Source: Tubulanus polymorphus
Lineage: Eukaryota > Nemertea > Palaeonemertea > Tubulaniformes > Tubulanidae
Reading direction: 5' to 3'
Length of the DNA: 64,000 bases
Assembly (NCBI RefSeq): GCF_964204645.1
Contig: NC_134033.1
Coordinates: 7,844,231-7,908,230 of the forward strand
Shown: one piece after another, positions 36,020 to 46,043 of the stretch
Layout: each line of letters opens with the position of its first letter
Position numbering within the stretch: position 1 is the stretch's first letter
The notes under the pieces: generated by a model
What the model was told of the DNA's origin: nothing
What the model saw: the letters and a program-made list of their open reading frames with translations, nothing else
Database searches by the model: none
Program-made: the position numbers and the translations under genes

Positions 36020-36743
36020 CAGTGCTTCATCTAGCATTAAATAAGGGCAGGGTGCTGATTTAAAATGAGGGCATTTTTGCACGTGATTCAATTGGAGCAA
36101 GGGCACAAAATAACGCACTCACGTCTGTTTTAGGGGCAACCTGCAATGTTCCCTATTGCATAGAATCGGTACCCCCTACTACGATTGAGGACTAGAAACT
36201 ATGTTTAACTGTTAAGTTTGCCATGAGTGATACACTTGACCACAGTACATCCTTACACCTATGCCTGTCAATGTATATAAAATTTGTCTAATAGTCCAGA
36301 TAACAAGATCCAGAGCATCACGAAACAATCCATCGAATATACACTACCAGCTTTACAACGGTAGTCGCTAGAATGATTGGCAGTAGTTTGGAAGGCAGCC
36401 AATTTCCTGGAAACTTAAACTAGGCCACGCGTCTGAGGCACGTTTTCACACAATTCACAATGACTGCAGTACATTTAAATATAACCACTGATCACATGAG
36501 CTACTATCGTTGATATCATATGAGATATTTCATAGCTGTAGCAGGATTCATACTAACAGTCGGATGCGACGGCTTATTTTGAAAGCCTTGACTCATTACT
36601 CGTAACTGACGAGGGTTGGAGGGTGGACCTATGGCAAATGATGAGGGCAGAAGGTCAAGCATGGGACACATCTGAAGGGCACAAGGGCGGCTATTTTCGG
36701 GGGCGGGGCGAACTGCCCTCTTTTTTTGCTAGGTGAAGCACTG
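36020..36743. mobile_element. Non-autonomous TIR transposon, 724 bp copy
   Basis: Begins CAGTGCTTCATC and ends (A)GGTGAAGCACTG; TATAG is duplicated on both sides (36,015-36,019 and 36,744-36,748). Homologous with 5,822-6,881 along both flanks; the longer copy has about 330 bp extra in the middle (roughly 6,075-6,400). No coding capacity. Confidence 0.8.
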
Positions 36744-37021
36744 TATAGCGTTTACTATAATAATGCCGCATTTAGCAAAATATCCACTTCCAATGGTTAA
36801 ACGATAGGGACAGGCCCGCGCATTGCATCATGGGTAAATTCATTGTAAAACATGGCGGATTATCGAAGTAGGAATAACATATCGCTTGTAAATTATTGAA
36901 TATTTATCCAATGTCAAAGCCCATATATAAGAGGCAGTGCCTCGCACAGGGGCTTGTATCAGAGTTGTAGGTAATGTAAAAACGATAATCAGTTAATCCA
37001 ATGTCTATAGTATATAACAAA

Positions 37022-37454
37022 GGGGCTAACGACACTCACAAACTACTCGATGAATAGTTTGTGAATTATATGTCTTTGAACGCGAAATTAGGGCCGAAAT
37101 CGCCTGGACCGAAAATGCTATGACGCCGGTTTTTGCCGATTTCGAAATTTAAAACATTGAATTCGACACGAAATCCTTCACCGATTTTGATGATTGAGGG
37201 CTTCAAATGCACAAAACATTCTATATTTTCCCCATATTGCGGTTGTTTCTTTAATCCATACGATCTTCCAGCTTTGCAAACGCGAATTTTCCGATTGTAA
37301 TTCACGAACTATTCATCGGCAGTTAACGGGATTAGTTTCGTTAGAAGCAGGAAGCTATTAGCTTTCATATCATGCCTGGATTATCAAAATCGGATGAGAA
37401 ATAACGAAATAGTAAGCGATTGAAGTTGAGTAGTTTGTGAGCGTCGTTAGCCTC
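37022..37454. mobile_element. MITE with nested inverted repeats
   Basis: Outer TIRs: GGGCTAACGACACTCACAAA on the left mirrored by TTTGTGAGCGTCGTTAGCCT on the right, about 26 bp, one mismatch in the shared core. A second inverted pair (gatgaatagtttgtgaatta near 37,049 / taattcacgaactattcatc near 37,298) lies inside. No transposase and no clear target duplication. Confidence 0.75.
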
Positions 37455-37476
37455 CTCGTTATTTTATAGACGGACG

Positions 37477-37497
37477 CCGGGCGCCCAAGGCGCCCGG
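37477..37497. repeat. GC-rich perfect hairpin
   Basis: 9 bp stem CCGGGCGCC / GGCGCCCGG with a 3-base loop, inside a GC-richer patch flanked by 'gacggacg' and 'ggacgtcc'. No associated gene. Confidence 0.7.
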
Positions 37498-39404
37498 AGG
37501 ACGTCCCTTTGGTAAACGCGTATATGTGGATACTACGAAGTGTCTTCTTAACCGATTCTGACTAGCTGATAAAGTCAGAAAAAAATGACGTCACTTGACG
37601 TCCGGTTTGAAGTTCATGGGGAAATCGGAAGTAGAATTACGTCACGCTAAAATCCGGCATTCCACTAACTAAAACACGGTAACTTATGGATCGGGTTATT
37701 TCAGAATGTATTTATTTCATGAAATTTCGAACAAGATTGGGTCGATGAATAGTTAAACAATGAACCGCGTTGATCGATTGAGTTGAAAATAGCTGAAATT
37801 CCCTTAGCAACAGAACAGGGGCGAATTCAATAACAAAACGCGGCCGCGGCCCGGTGCCACGCGGTTTGTCAGCGCGCAGGTTCAAATCTCGGAGAATTAC
37901 GCTCTCGCGCGCGCAGCAGTCATTCCCAACCGCAGCACTGAAATATGCTTCTTTAATCAAAAGTAATGACCCTAAAAACTGCGATGAGAGTCGCGTTAGA
38001 GTCATAAAATTTCTCGGCCAGTACGGCGCCGGATCGGTACGTCTTGCTCGCTCGCAGCAGCAACATCGCGGTCGGCAAAAACATTAGTGTCCGGCCCTTC
38101 TTCACCAAATAAGGAATTCGGTATTATTTTGAACCGTATTCCCGGAGGATTAGAAAGAAGTGTATATTTTTCGCAAGAGAAATCAATTTTTGTACTGACA
38201 TTCTGATTTTCTGCTAATTCGATTTTTTTTTAGCAGAAAATAATTTTTCGATTTGTGCGCGTTTCAATGCGTATTAGAAGGTACAGTACATTTGAAGGTA
38301 CAGTAATTAAGAAATGCGTTGTAATCTTCTCGTCTCCCTTTTATTTCCAAATGGAACTAATTTCTAAATTAACTACCAGATCAAAATTCTTCAATATTGC
38401 AAAAACCCCTCAGTTTCCACCAAAGAAATGTCATTGGTTACATTATGTTTTCACAAAGAGTTTTAAACCATTAAAAATGACACTTTATCTAAATCGAAAG
38501 AATGATCGACAGTGGTACCGAGACCTAATTTATAAGAAATTTTTCAAATTTTTTTCTCGCAAAAATCAAAAATTTAAATTTCATTAGATCTTATAATATA
38601 GCCTAAGATAAGAAAATTATGAGGTTTGATTCATTTCTGAAATTTGGGCTTATAATGAGTTACAGTTTCATCTTCTTTCCTCCCACCCCTTAAGTCTGGC
38701 ATTAATTTTCAATTTTCCAAGTTTTGACTAAGAATTGATTAAATTTCTTCATTAATTTAATGCTTTGGGTCCAACTAGGCCCTACAGTACAATTTCAATA
38801 TGAAATAGCCTATACTGAAGTTGATTCTCTTTCCTGTTTCATTAACAACATTTAAGTGTGTTCCTTCACTGACAATATTTTGAGTGTTTTCGTTACCCCG
38901 TACTTGAGGTAGGCCTACTTGAGGTTGTTTTCCCGAATCACTATGATTTCTTAATATGAAAAATTTAATCAAGCTGTGACAAGGCGTCCGTCACTTAGAT
39001 TTCATCTATTACATATTATATTATATACTATAGACATTGGATTAACAGATTATCGTTTTCAAATTACCTACAACTCTGATACAACTCTGTGGTGCCTCGT
39101 GCCTGTGACGATTGACTACGGGTTTTTTAACGCCAACGGCCGTAATCGGCGGGGTCCGTTGGCTTGAAGTGTTAAAAATCTAAACCTCCGATCATTAATT
39201 ACGAACGATAATTAAAATTGAACAAGCAAAGTACCCGGTACGAAATTGTTGAAGATAAAACCGTTTTTGGTAACATGCCTAATCTAAAATCCCTGATAAA
39301 CCTAATCTCACGTGTACTTGCATATTTACCTGTGGAAGTCGCCATCTTTGTTTTGATGATCGGTTTCGGCATGGCCTATAATGGGTAGCTCCGACAATAT
39401 CCAA
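37498..39404. other. No recognisable gene
   Basis: A GC-richer patch (37,840-38,090) is open in two frames on opposite strands but shows no domain and no splice borders; it could be a CpG-rich promoter-like or ancient coding piece. The remainder is AT-rich without signal. Confidence 0.35.
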
Positions 39405-41691
39405 ATCAGGGAGTCCATTTCGCGCCAGTCTCATCAATTTGTGTAAAGGCAATAATCTATGTATTTTAAATGGTCGTTGTCCTGGTGACAGTTTTGGGGA
39501 ATATACCTGCCATCAATGGAACGGCAGTAGTGTGGTTGACTTAGCTAAGCCAATGGAAGCCTATATCCACGCATTAAATATTTCTATGTGCACCATCTGA
39601 CTGAACTATCTGATCATTGCGCTATTTCACTCGGCCCTTTGAATACAAAAGAGATGTACCTCCTAGACCCAAGAATTCCTCGGTTGGTCAGTCTAATTTT
39701 TATAACAAGCAATTTTCTAAACTCAAAGATGTAGAAGAGGTCAACTCTTACCTTTCTAATCCGGTAATATTGTGTAAATTAGATCAATTTCTTGAGGGTG
39801 ATACGGTATGGACTACTAAAGGTGTAAATATCGAAACGTTAAATGAAATAGTGAATAATTTTGTAGGCCTATACTGAATACCAATGTCAAAACAAAGGTT
39901 CAGAATCCTAAGGTGCAGAAGAATACCGGTAAGAAGAGTTGGTTTGATAAGGAATGTATGTCGTTGAAAAAGAATTTACAGTTAACAGGCAGAAAATAAC
40001 ATTATGAAACAAATGGGGAGAATAGGCAGAAATATTTTATTTAAAAAAAAATGATGTAAGAAAACTGTTAGGACAAAACGTGCAATATTCAGACAATCTG
40101 AGCTGTCAAAATTAACTTCGCTAAAATGTAGACCCAGGGAGTTTTGGAAAATTATCAAAAATCTAAACAAGGATGGTGAAAAACCAGTCAATGACAATTA
40201 CACCCCTAATTCTACGGAATTTATCAACCACTTTAAGTCGCTGAACGCTGCCAAAATTTGTCATAAAAATGTTGTCGAAGACAACTTACCTGAAGCCGAC
40301 AATGTTTTTACAGAATTAGACTACCGGATTACTGAAGAAGAAATATCCAATGCTCTGTCTAAACTTAAAAACAGTAAATCCCCAGGTCTTGTTGGAATAA
40401 CTAACGAGCTACTTAAATATGGCAAAGACTACATTATCCAACCACTTGCCAAATTGTTCAATTTCGTTTACTCAAACGGTACATTCCCGATATCTTGGTC
40501 TGAAGGTCTTATTGTGTACCTCTGCTAAAAAAAGGCGACAGAACGCTGCCGGATAATTATAGAGGAATCACACAAGGTAGCTGTTTGGGTAAAGCTTTTG
40601 GCCAGGTCCTCAATAACAGACTTACTAATTACCTTATAAATAAAAACCTAATAACCCCTAACCAGATTGGTTTTATGCCAAAAAGTAGAACTACAGATCA
40701 CATGTTAACTTTAAAAAAAACTCATAGATTCCAATTGTCCACCTCGGGTAAATTGTATTGTTGCTTCATAGATCTCAGGAAGGCATTTGACTCTGTATGG
40801 CATCAAGGTCTCATACATCTGAAAATCTGAAATTGGAAGTCACTTCAATGAAATAATTAAAGGTATGTATGAAAACATGACATGCCGTCTAAAACTAGGA
40901 CCATTTTCTGCATCTGATAAATTTTAGTCTTGCATTGGCGTACAGCAGGGATACGTGTTGAGCCCCATGCTTTTTAACCTTCATGTGAATGATATTGTAT
41001 CGATTTTTGATGAAGAATGTGATCCAACCACCATTAGGGGAATTACTTGTAAATTGTTTGTTGTACGCTGACGATTTGCTACTCGTGTCTAATTCGGAAA
41101 GGGGTCTCCAGAAATGTCTCGATAAACTGTCAAAAAAACAGTGAAACACGGAAATTAGAAATTAACACTGAAAAGAGCAAATGCATGATTTTCAACAAGA
41201 AAGGACGAATACGGATTCATTCAAAATTTTACCTAGGCAATCAAGAAGTTGATATTGTAAAAGAGTATAAATATCTTGGTTTGATGTTTTGTTCAACAGG
41301 TAGTTTCCAAAGGGCTAGAGAGGAACTATTCACGTCAGCGAGTAGGGCTATGTTTGCAGTACAGAGATTAATAGGTAGCCAAAATTGCCCCCCCCCCCCT
41401 GATATATCGCTCCAATTATTTGACACTCTAGTAACCCCTATACTCCTATATGGATGCGAAATATTGTTACCTAAGACAAACTTAGCAAAACGAATCCATA
41501 AGAATACGGACAAAAAACCTTTTTACCTAGAAGAATCATTCGAAAAAGACGACCTAAACAAACTAATGGTTAAATTCTGTAAATATATTTTGATGGCCAA
41601 TAAAAAAGCTACCAACTAAGCGATTCTGGGCGAGTTGGGTAGACTACCTTTGTATATTAATGCATTTGTACATATTGTCAAATATTATAAG
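39405..41691 (+). pseudogene. LINE ORF2 remnant: endonuclease tail and reverse transcriptase
   Basis: Endonuclease end (LCKGNNLCILNGRCPGD, then GEYTCHQWNGSSVVDL, then LSDHCAISLGP) is followed by a linker and the RT: ISNALSKLKNSKSPG, TPNQIGFMPKSRTTDHML, CCFIDLRKAFDSVWH (palm motif A), VQQGYVLSPMLFNLHVNDI, a disrupted YADD region near 41,060, then YKYLGLMFCSTGSF and PILLYGCEI. Several frameshifts and stops are present. The line ends ELGRLPLYINAFVHIVKYYK exactly where the provirus terminal motif starts, so the provirus (or its junction) truncates the LINE; the LINE 3' end is not seen on the far side. Confidence 0.85.
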
Positions 41692-41758
41692 AGTAATAGG
41701 AAGATGTGGGTTTTATACCAGAGGACGAGAGGACGAGACACCTCTCATCACCACAAGT

Positions 41759-41779
41759 AATTTTTTTTCCTTATAAATG
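41759..41779 (+). promoter_or_regulatory. Conserved start-site motif of provirus genes (first instance)
   Basis: A T-tract followed by TTATAAATG, the ATG being the start codon of the 41,777 gene. The TAAATG core with an upstream T-run recurs at 19 of 20 provirus gene starts on both strands. It resembles the late-promoter/start overlap of poxviruses, but no viral RNA polymerase is present in this element. Confidence 0.6.
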
Positions 41780-42103
41780 GGAGATAGAAAAGCATTCTTA
41801 GCAACAATAAATAACAGAATAAAACCAGCAAAAAAACAATTTGAAATAAAAAAGTTAGTTGATGTTACAAAAGAAATTGAACATAAAATATTGAAATTAG
41901 AAAAGATAAAAACTAAATATGGAGAGAAAGTATCAGCTAATTTAAGCTACTGTAATGTTAGTACATCGCGAGAATTTAAAGTATTTTTACCTGATAAATG
42001 GGTTTCATTGAGTACAGAGGAATTAAAAGATTTAGAAGGATTTAAAATAATCTACCATGGGAAAAAGGAAGACGGTCATCATGATTTAGAAATTGTTGAT
42101 TAA
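41777..42103 (+). CDS. ssDNA-binding-like protein, copy A
   Basis: A 108-residue protein, paralogous to 46,873-47,226. Shared pattern: a lysine-rich N-terminus, a beta-rich core with Y/V-G-(E/D)-K followed by (V/L).L, F(K/R)(V/T)(F/Y)LPD(K/R) in the middle, LS.E(E/D)L, and a KGK(N/K)E.GHH(E/D) tail. The strand-rich, basic make-up suggests an OB-fold DNA-binding protein; small proteins like this often sit beside family B polymerases in such elements. That function is inferred, not shown. Start chosen at the CTTATAAATG motif. First gene inside the left terminal repeat; intact. Confidence 0.6.
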   Translation: MGDRKAFLATINNRIKPAKKQFEIKKLVDVTKEIEHKILKLEKIKTKYGEKVSANLSYCNVSTSREFKVFLPDKWVSLSTEELKDLEGFKIIYHGKKEDGHHDLEIVD

Positions 42104-43126
42104 ATAAAAAATAAAAATAATCAATATCTAGAATCCAAAATGACCTTAGTCGTTTTACAAACAACTACAATCATACAGCCAAACATCTGTTACATGTTAT
42201 TATAAGAGAGTGCTTCATTTGAATATTGATTGATCAAACAGGTGTTGCAATTCAACGTTGTTGTTATAGCAGTTATATAATAAGCACGCAGTACATACAA
42301 CACACACAGGACAGGATACATTCTCTCTCTCCTGATTAAAAGGAATATTTCAATGTTTTTACGGTAAGTTTTAGCAAAACCACCCGACTTGACTCACAGA
42401 GTTTTTAGGGGATAAGCATCCCGTTATTGAGAGGCGCCACGAGATACCTATCCCCATAAGCATTTCTAATTACACCCCTGTGACCCACACCTCACCAATT
42501 CTCCTTCAATGGGTGACAGGAAACACATTATATTAAAGGCGCCTAATGCATTTCCTATCAACCCCTTACCCCCGAAAGGAGGATCGAAAGTCGAAACTGA
42601 AGGAGAACCACGGAGGGTGGACAAAGGTGCATTTTCGAAATGCCCCTGCAAGCCAAGCCCGGCGGCACTCCAGTGGTCGAATGAATTGCCTTATATACTT
42701 ATCTAAAACACCTAAGTAAATGTTGATCGTGCTAAAAAATATGTGAAATTTGAAATTATAAATTATTCCGAATGAAAAGAATATAAGAATGAAAACTGAT
42801 AAATGAATTATAAATTTTTAACTTAATTATGATATAATTTTTAATCAAATTAGTAACCAATTACCATGTAAATTGATTAACAAATTCAAATTCAAATTCA
42901 AATATTCATTTTAGCATCACACCCAGTGCTGCCATCGTTCAATTTAAGAAAAAACTAATAATAAGAAACGACTGTAATACAATATTCAAGTAAAAACAAA
43001 ATAAATTAATAAAAATAATGAATATCTAAAATCCGAAATGACTTATCTGGACAATTTAATTGCTCCGCATAGATAGACAAAAGTAGTGAGATATTCAATT
43101 ATTTTTTTTGCTTTTTTTCTAAAATA
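42104..43126. repeat. Non-coding insert flanked by direct repeats, with a GC-richer island
   Basis: About 45 bp at 42,104-42,150 ('aaaaataatcaatatctaga', then 'atccaaaatgacctta') recurs near 42,995-43,040 ('aaaaataatgaatatctaaa', then 'atccgaaatgactta'). Between them 42,360-42,710 is clearly GC-richer than the rest of the provirus, with a ggggata...tatcccc pairing near 42,409-42,455. No ORF with a domain. Either host DNA captured in the element or an internal duplication product. Confidence 0.55.
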
Positions 43127-43486
43127 TTAATCCATTTTTTTTATTATCAATTTTGGAATTTCAGAAGTATTTTCATTTTTGATAGCAGTTGTTTCAGAAT
43201 TATTAATATCATGAATTTTATTTGATTTCTTATACCAATTACACCCAATCAAAATGAATACAATTACAAATCCAACTGTAAAATATAGACATTTATCAAA
43301 TATTCTATCATTAGAAGGAGTAGAAATAACAATATTTTCACCATTTTCATTAACATTTTTATTACTTATTTCATCTTTTAGGCCTACAGCTTTTTTATAT
43401 TCTTGTGATTTAATTCCTAATTGCCGAGACCATTCAATTTGTTTCTGTGATCTCGGTTTTTTCTTCATTTCTTCTACCTTGTTCAT
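43127..43486 (-). CDS. Basic single-pass membrane protein, copy A
   Basis: 119 residues. The N-terminus has KKPRSQKQIEWSRQLG, a basic helix that recurs almost unchanged in the right-hand copy (56,547-56,921, KKPRSEKQIKWAREFG). One transmembrane segment (LYFTVGFVIVFILIGC, about residues 77-94) is followed by a short tail. Similar small basic-plus-membrane proteins occur in Polinton-like elements and may be virion proteins, but the role is unknown. The start lies in TATAATAAATG. It overlaps the upstream gene (43,434-44,024) by 53 bp, so the pair is probably co-expressed. Confidence 0.65.
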   Translation of the reverse strand: MNKVEEMKKKPRSQKQIEWSRQLGIKSQEYKKAVGLKDEISNKNVNENGENIVISTPSNDRIFDKCLYFTVGFVIVFILIGCNWYKKSNKIHDINNSETTAIKNENTSEIPKLIIKKMD

Positions 43487-44024
43487 TTATTATAGAAATA
43501 TTTTTACTTTCAATATTTGAAAATGTTATAACTCCAGTTGATAATAATGTCATAAATCCACCTAATTGAAATGATAAATATCCAATCCATTTATCTAATT
43601 CGGTCATAACTAAATAATCATTTTTTAAATCAGCATATAATCTATTTTCATCTTGAATTGGCAGCATATAATTACATAATTTACTATAACCTTTTACTAC
43701 ATTTTCTGATATCGCGTCATTAATTACAGCTGTTCTCGCGGCTTCATAAATCTTAAATAATCTAATAATTTCATCTGATTTCATTGTATCTAATTCATTA
43801 TGAGTTAAATTTTTACCGACAAAAATTTTGCATTTTCCAGATGCTATTAATATTTCTAATTGATGTTTACAATAAAGATGATATTCATAATTATTATTTG
43901 TTGTAACATTATTTAAAGCACCATTATCTGGAATTAATTTGTTTTCTGTTATTCCTAAATCATCTAAAGTTTTTTCAATTGGAACATCACCATTTTTAGA
44001 TTTTATTTTCTTTTCACCTACCAT
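43434..44024 (-). CDS. Conserved element protein with C-terminal hydrophobic segment, copy A
   Basis: 196 residues; paralogue of 56,914-57,516. Shared blocks: TLDDLGI near the N-terminus, YEYHLYCKHQLEILIASGK, F.GK.(L/I)T..ELD.MK.D, an IYE.AR helix, DLKNDYLVMTEL..W(I/V)GY, and a C-terminal hydrophobic segment ending STGVITFSNI. I recall this as a family of unknown function from Polinton-like proviruses of invertebrates; no enzymatic motif is seen. The start is in GTTATATAAATG. It is upstream of and overlaps the basic membrane protein gene in both copies, so the two proteins likely work together. Confidence 0.65.
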   Translation of the reverse strand: MVGEKKIKSKNGDVPIEKTLDDLGITENKLIPDNGALNNVTTNNNYEYHLYCKHQLEILIASGKCKIFVGKNLTHNELDTMKSDEIIRLFKIYEAARTAVINDAISENVVKGYSKLCNYMLPIQDENRLYADLKNDYLVMTELDKWIGYLSFQLGGFMTLLSTGVITFSNIESKNISIINEQGRRNEEKTEITETN

Positions 44025-44049
44025 TTATATAACAAAAAAATTAGTTGTG

Positions 44050-44328
44050 ATGTTGCAACTAGAATTCAACTAGAATGTAACTAGCATTCAACTAGATTAA
44101 CAAGCTACTTGAAATATTGTTGTTTTTGTTTATTTCTTGTTAAATCTAGTTGATTTTTGTTTCAACTACTAACAACTAGAATTCAACTAGAATGTAACTA
44201 GAATTAAACTAGATAAACAAGCTAGTTAAAATATTGTTAAATCTAGTTGATTTTTGTTACAACTACCAATAACTAGAATTCAACTAGAATGTAAATAGAA
44301 TTCAACTAGATTAACAAGCTAATTGAAT
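44050..44328. repeat. Imperfect tandem repeat upstream of a gene block
   Basis: About three units of 100-118 bp, starting near 44,058, 44,171 and 44,270. Each contains several copies of 'caactaga(a/t)t' and ends 'aacaagcta', with 'taaatctagttgatttttgt' between units. Lies between the stop of the ATPase gene and the start of the 196-residue gene. A replication or regulatory role is possible but unproven. Confidence 0.7.
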
Positions 44329-44937
44329 TTAAATAAATTCATATTTAAATGGGTGTTGTAATCTAAATAGTAATTTTGATCTTTTAATATTTTTCAACTT
44401 ATCCATATATTCATTATGTAAATCATGTGGAATAATATCATTTTCCTCAAGTGCATTTTTCATCGATTTTCTATCTTTATTGAAGAATAAAACTAGAAAT
44501 CTAATGTTTTCTCTAAAGTCTTTAACAATTGAATTATATTTTTGATTTAAAACCCAAGTTGTTATCCCAAAATGTCTGCCAGAAAAAGCTAAATAGCATA
44601 ACTCACTCTCTCTAACTTTTGAATCATGTAGATTAGCACAATCATCTATAATGAATAATGTATTTGATCCTTTATAAATATCAATTGCTATTTTTATACA
44701 ATTATCTAAATTTTCTTTTACTGTTTTAGGATCTAATATAATAAATTTATTATTTCTAGTAATATTTCTATCATAAGTTTGATTAAATTCATATGTTGGA
44801 CAAAATAATACTATATTATCAAAATAGTTTTTATAAACAGTTTCTAATAAATTTAATATAAAATAAGTTTTTCTACAATTTGTTACGCCAGAAATTAACA
44901 TATTATGAGGCTCATATATAAATAATTCCTTATTCAT
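44329..44937 (-). CDS. FtsK/HerA-type (A32-like) packaging ATPase, copy A, P-loop altered
   Basis: 202 residues. Motifs in order: P-loop region GVTNCRKTYF (about residues 18-27), then FCPTYE, a Walker B strand TLFIIDDCANLHDS, and SGRHFGITTWVLNQ, which fits the sensor region of A32-like genome-packaging ATPases. The family powers DNA entry into preformed capsids. The P-loop GxxxxGKT has lost its second glycine (AGA codon, arginine), probably by one G-to-A change, so ATP binding is likely impaired. The right copy (54,896-55,456) keeps that glycine but has other damage. The start ATG follows directly on the integrase stop, in a TATATAAATG motif. Confidence 0.85.
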   Translation of the reverse strand: MNKELFIYEPHNMLISGVTNCRKTYFILNLLETVYKNYFDNIVLFCPTYEFNQTYDRNITRNNKFIILDPKTVKENLDNCIKIAIDIYKGSNTLFIIDDCANLHDSKVRESELCYLAFSGRHFGITTWVLNQKYNSIVKDFRENIRFLVLFFNKDRKSMKNALEENDIIPHDLHNEYMDKLKNIKRSKLLFRLQHPFKYEFI

Positions 44938-45099
44938 TTATATATTTTTAATTTTACTTGATAATATCCATTCATTGAATTTATCTGGCCATTCAACCCA
45001 TTTTACTAAAGAATATTTTTTTCTTTTAATAGTTTTTGTTTTTAATACTTTTTCAATTTTATATTCTTGTTCTAGATTTTCAGTAACAGAGAACTGAAG
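44938..45099 (-). pseudogene. Integrase C-terminal chromodomain fragment
   Basis: Only the last roughly 54 codons of a DDE integrase remain, containing YSLVKWVEWPDKFNEWI, the chromodomain core, followed by SSKIKNI and a stop directly before the ATPase ATG. The right-hand integrase (55,449-56,540) ends with the same module. The catalytic core and the middle are missing: at 45,085-45,100 the sequence passes into the DNA polymerase fragment on the opposite strand. A truncation product of an internal deletion. Confidence 0.8.
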
Positions 45100-46043
45100 C
45101 TAAAACTGATTTCGAGAAAGATTTCTTCAAGTTAATGAATAATGCATTCTATGGTAAGACTTGTGAAAATATTAGAAATAGAAATGATATTGAGTTAGTC
45201 AGTAATGGTAAAAGAATTAGACATTTACAATCATATCCTAAGTTCATTGGTAACAGAATATTTGATGAAAATTTAGCCGCAGTTAAAATGAGAAGAACAT
45301 CAATGAAATTTAATAAACCAATCTATGTTGGCGCATCAGTTTTAGAATTATCAAAATTACTAATGTATGAATTCTATTATAATGTATTACAACCACTTTT
45401 TGGAGAAAAAAATATAGAAATATTATATTTTGATACCGACAGTTACATATTAAAGATAAAAACTGATAACATATCTGATGATTTAAAAACATTAAAACAT
45501 CATTTTGATTTTAGTAATTATCCTAAAGATCATGAATTGTTTAGCAATGATAATAAAAAAGTTCCCGGTAAATTCAAAGATGAATTAGGCGGTGAAGAAA
45601 TGATAGAGTTCATAGGTATTAGATCTAAAATGTATTCATATAAAAGTAAAGAACATGAAGCTAAAAAGTTAAAAGGAATAACCAAAAGTGTAGTAGAAAA
45701 GAATATTCATTTCAAAGATTACATCAATTGTATATTCAATGAAGAAGTAAGAAAACATAAAATGAGATGTTTAAGATCTGAGTACCACGAAATGTTTATT
45801 GATGAAATAGAGAAGATAAGTTTGAATCCATTTGATGATAAACGATATATATTAGATGATCGTATACACACAGTCGCGTATGGTTGCAATTTAGATGAAT
45901 ACTTAAAATTTAAAAGGGAAGAAGAGAAAGAAAAGGAAATAATGAACAGGATTATAACGTGTATATTCAGTTTTAATAAAAATAAATATTATAAATGGAG
46001 CCGGAACAATCACAAACTATCAATATTACAAATAGTGTTATAA
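45087..46043 (+). pseudogene. Protein-primed family B DNA polymerase, C-terminal third
   Basis: Coding enters without a start codon at the deletion junction. Motifs in order: FFKLMNNAFYGKT (motif B, K..NN.(F/Y)GK), YFDTDSY (motif C, the second metal-binding aspartates), and KKLKGITK (KxKG). This places it at the thumb/palm end of Polinton-type polymerases that replicate linear DNA from a protein primer. The exonuclease, TPR domains and motif A are absent. The tail NPFDDKRYILDD is duplicated downstream inside the HNH reading frame. The likely original stop is lost, so the frame runs on about 20 codons into the HNH gene start. Confidence 0.88.

Noticed and set aside
37712-38087. Conserved gene in the GC-rich patch at 37.8-38.1 kb
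   Set aside because: Open on both strands due to composition, no domain, no splice borders and no start context.
42360-42710. rRNA or snRNA gene in the GC-richer island
   Set aside because: I could not match it to 5S, U-snRNA or other known RNA landmarks; a database search would be needed.
44050-44328. CRISPR-like array
   Set aside because: Units are imperfect, with no regular unique spacers; animal DNA with an integrated virus-like element.
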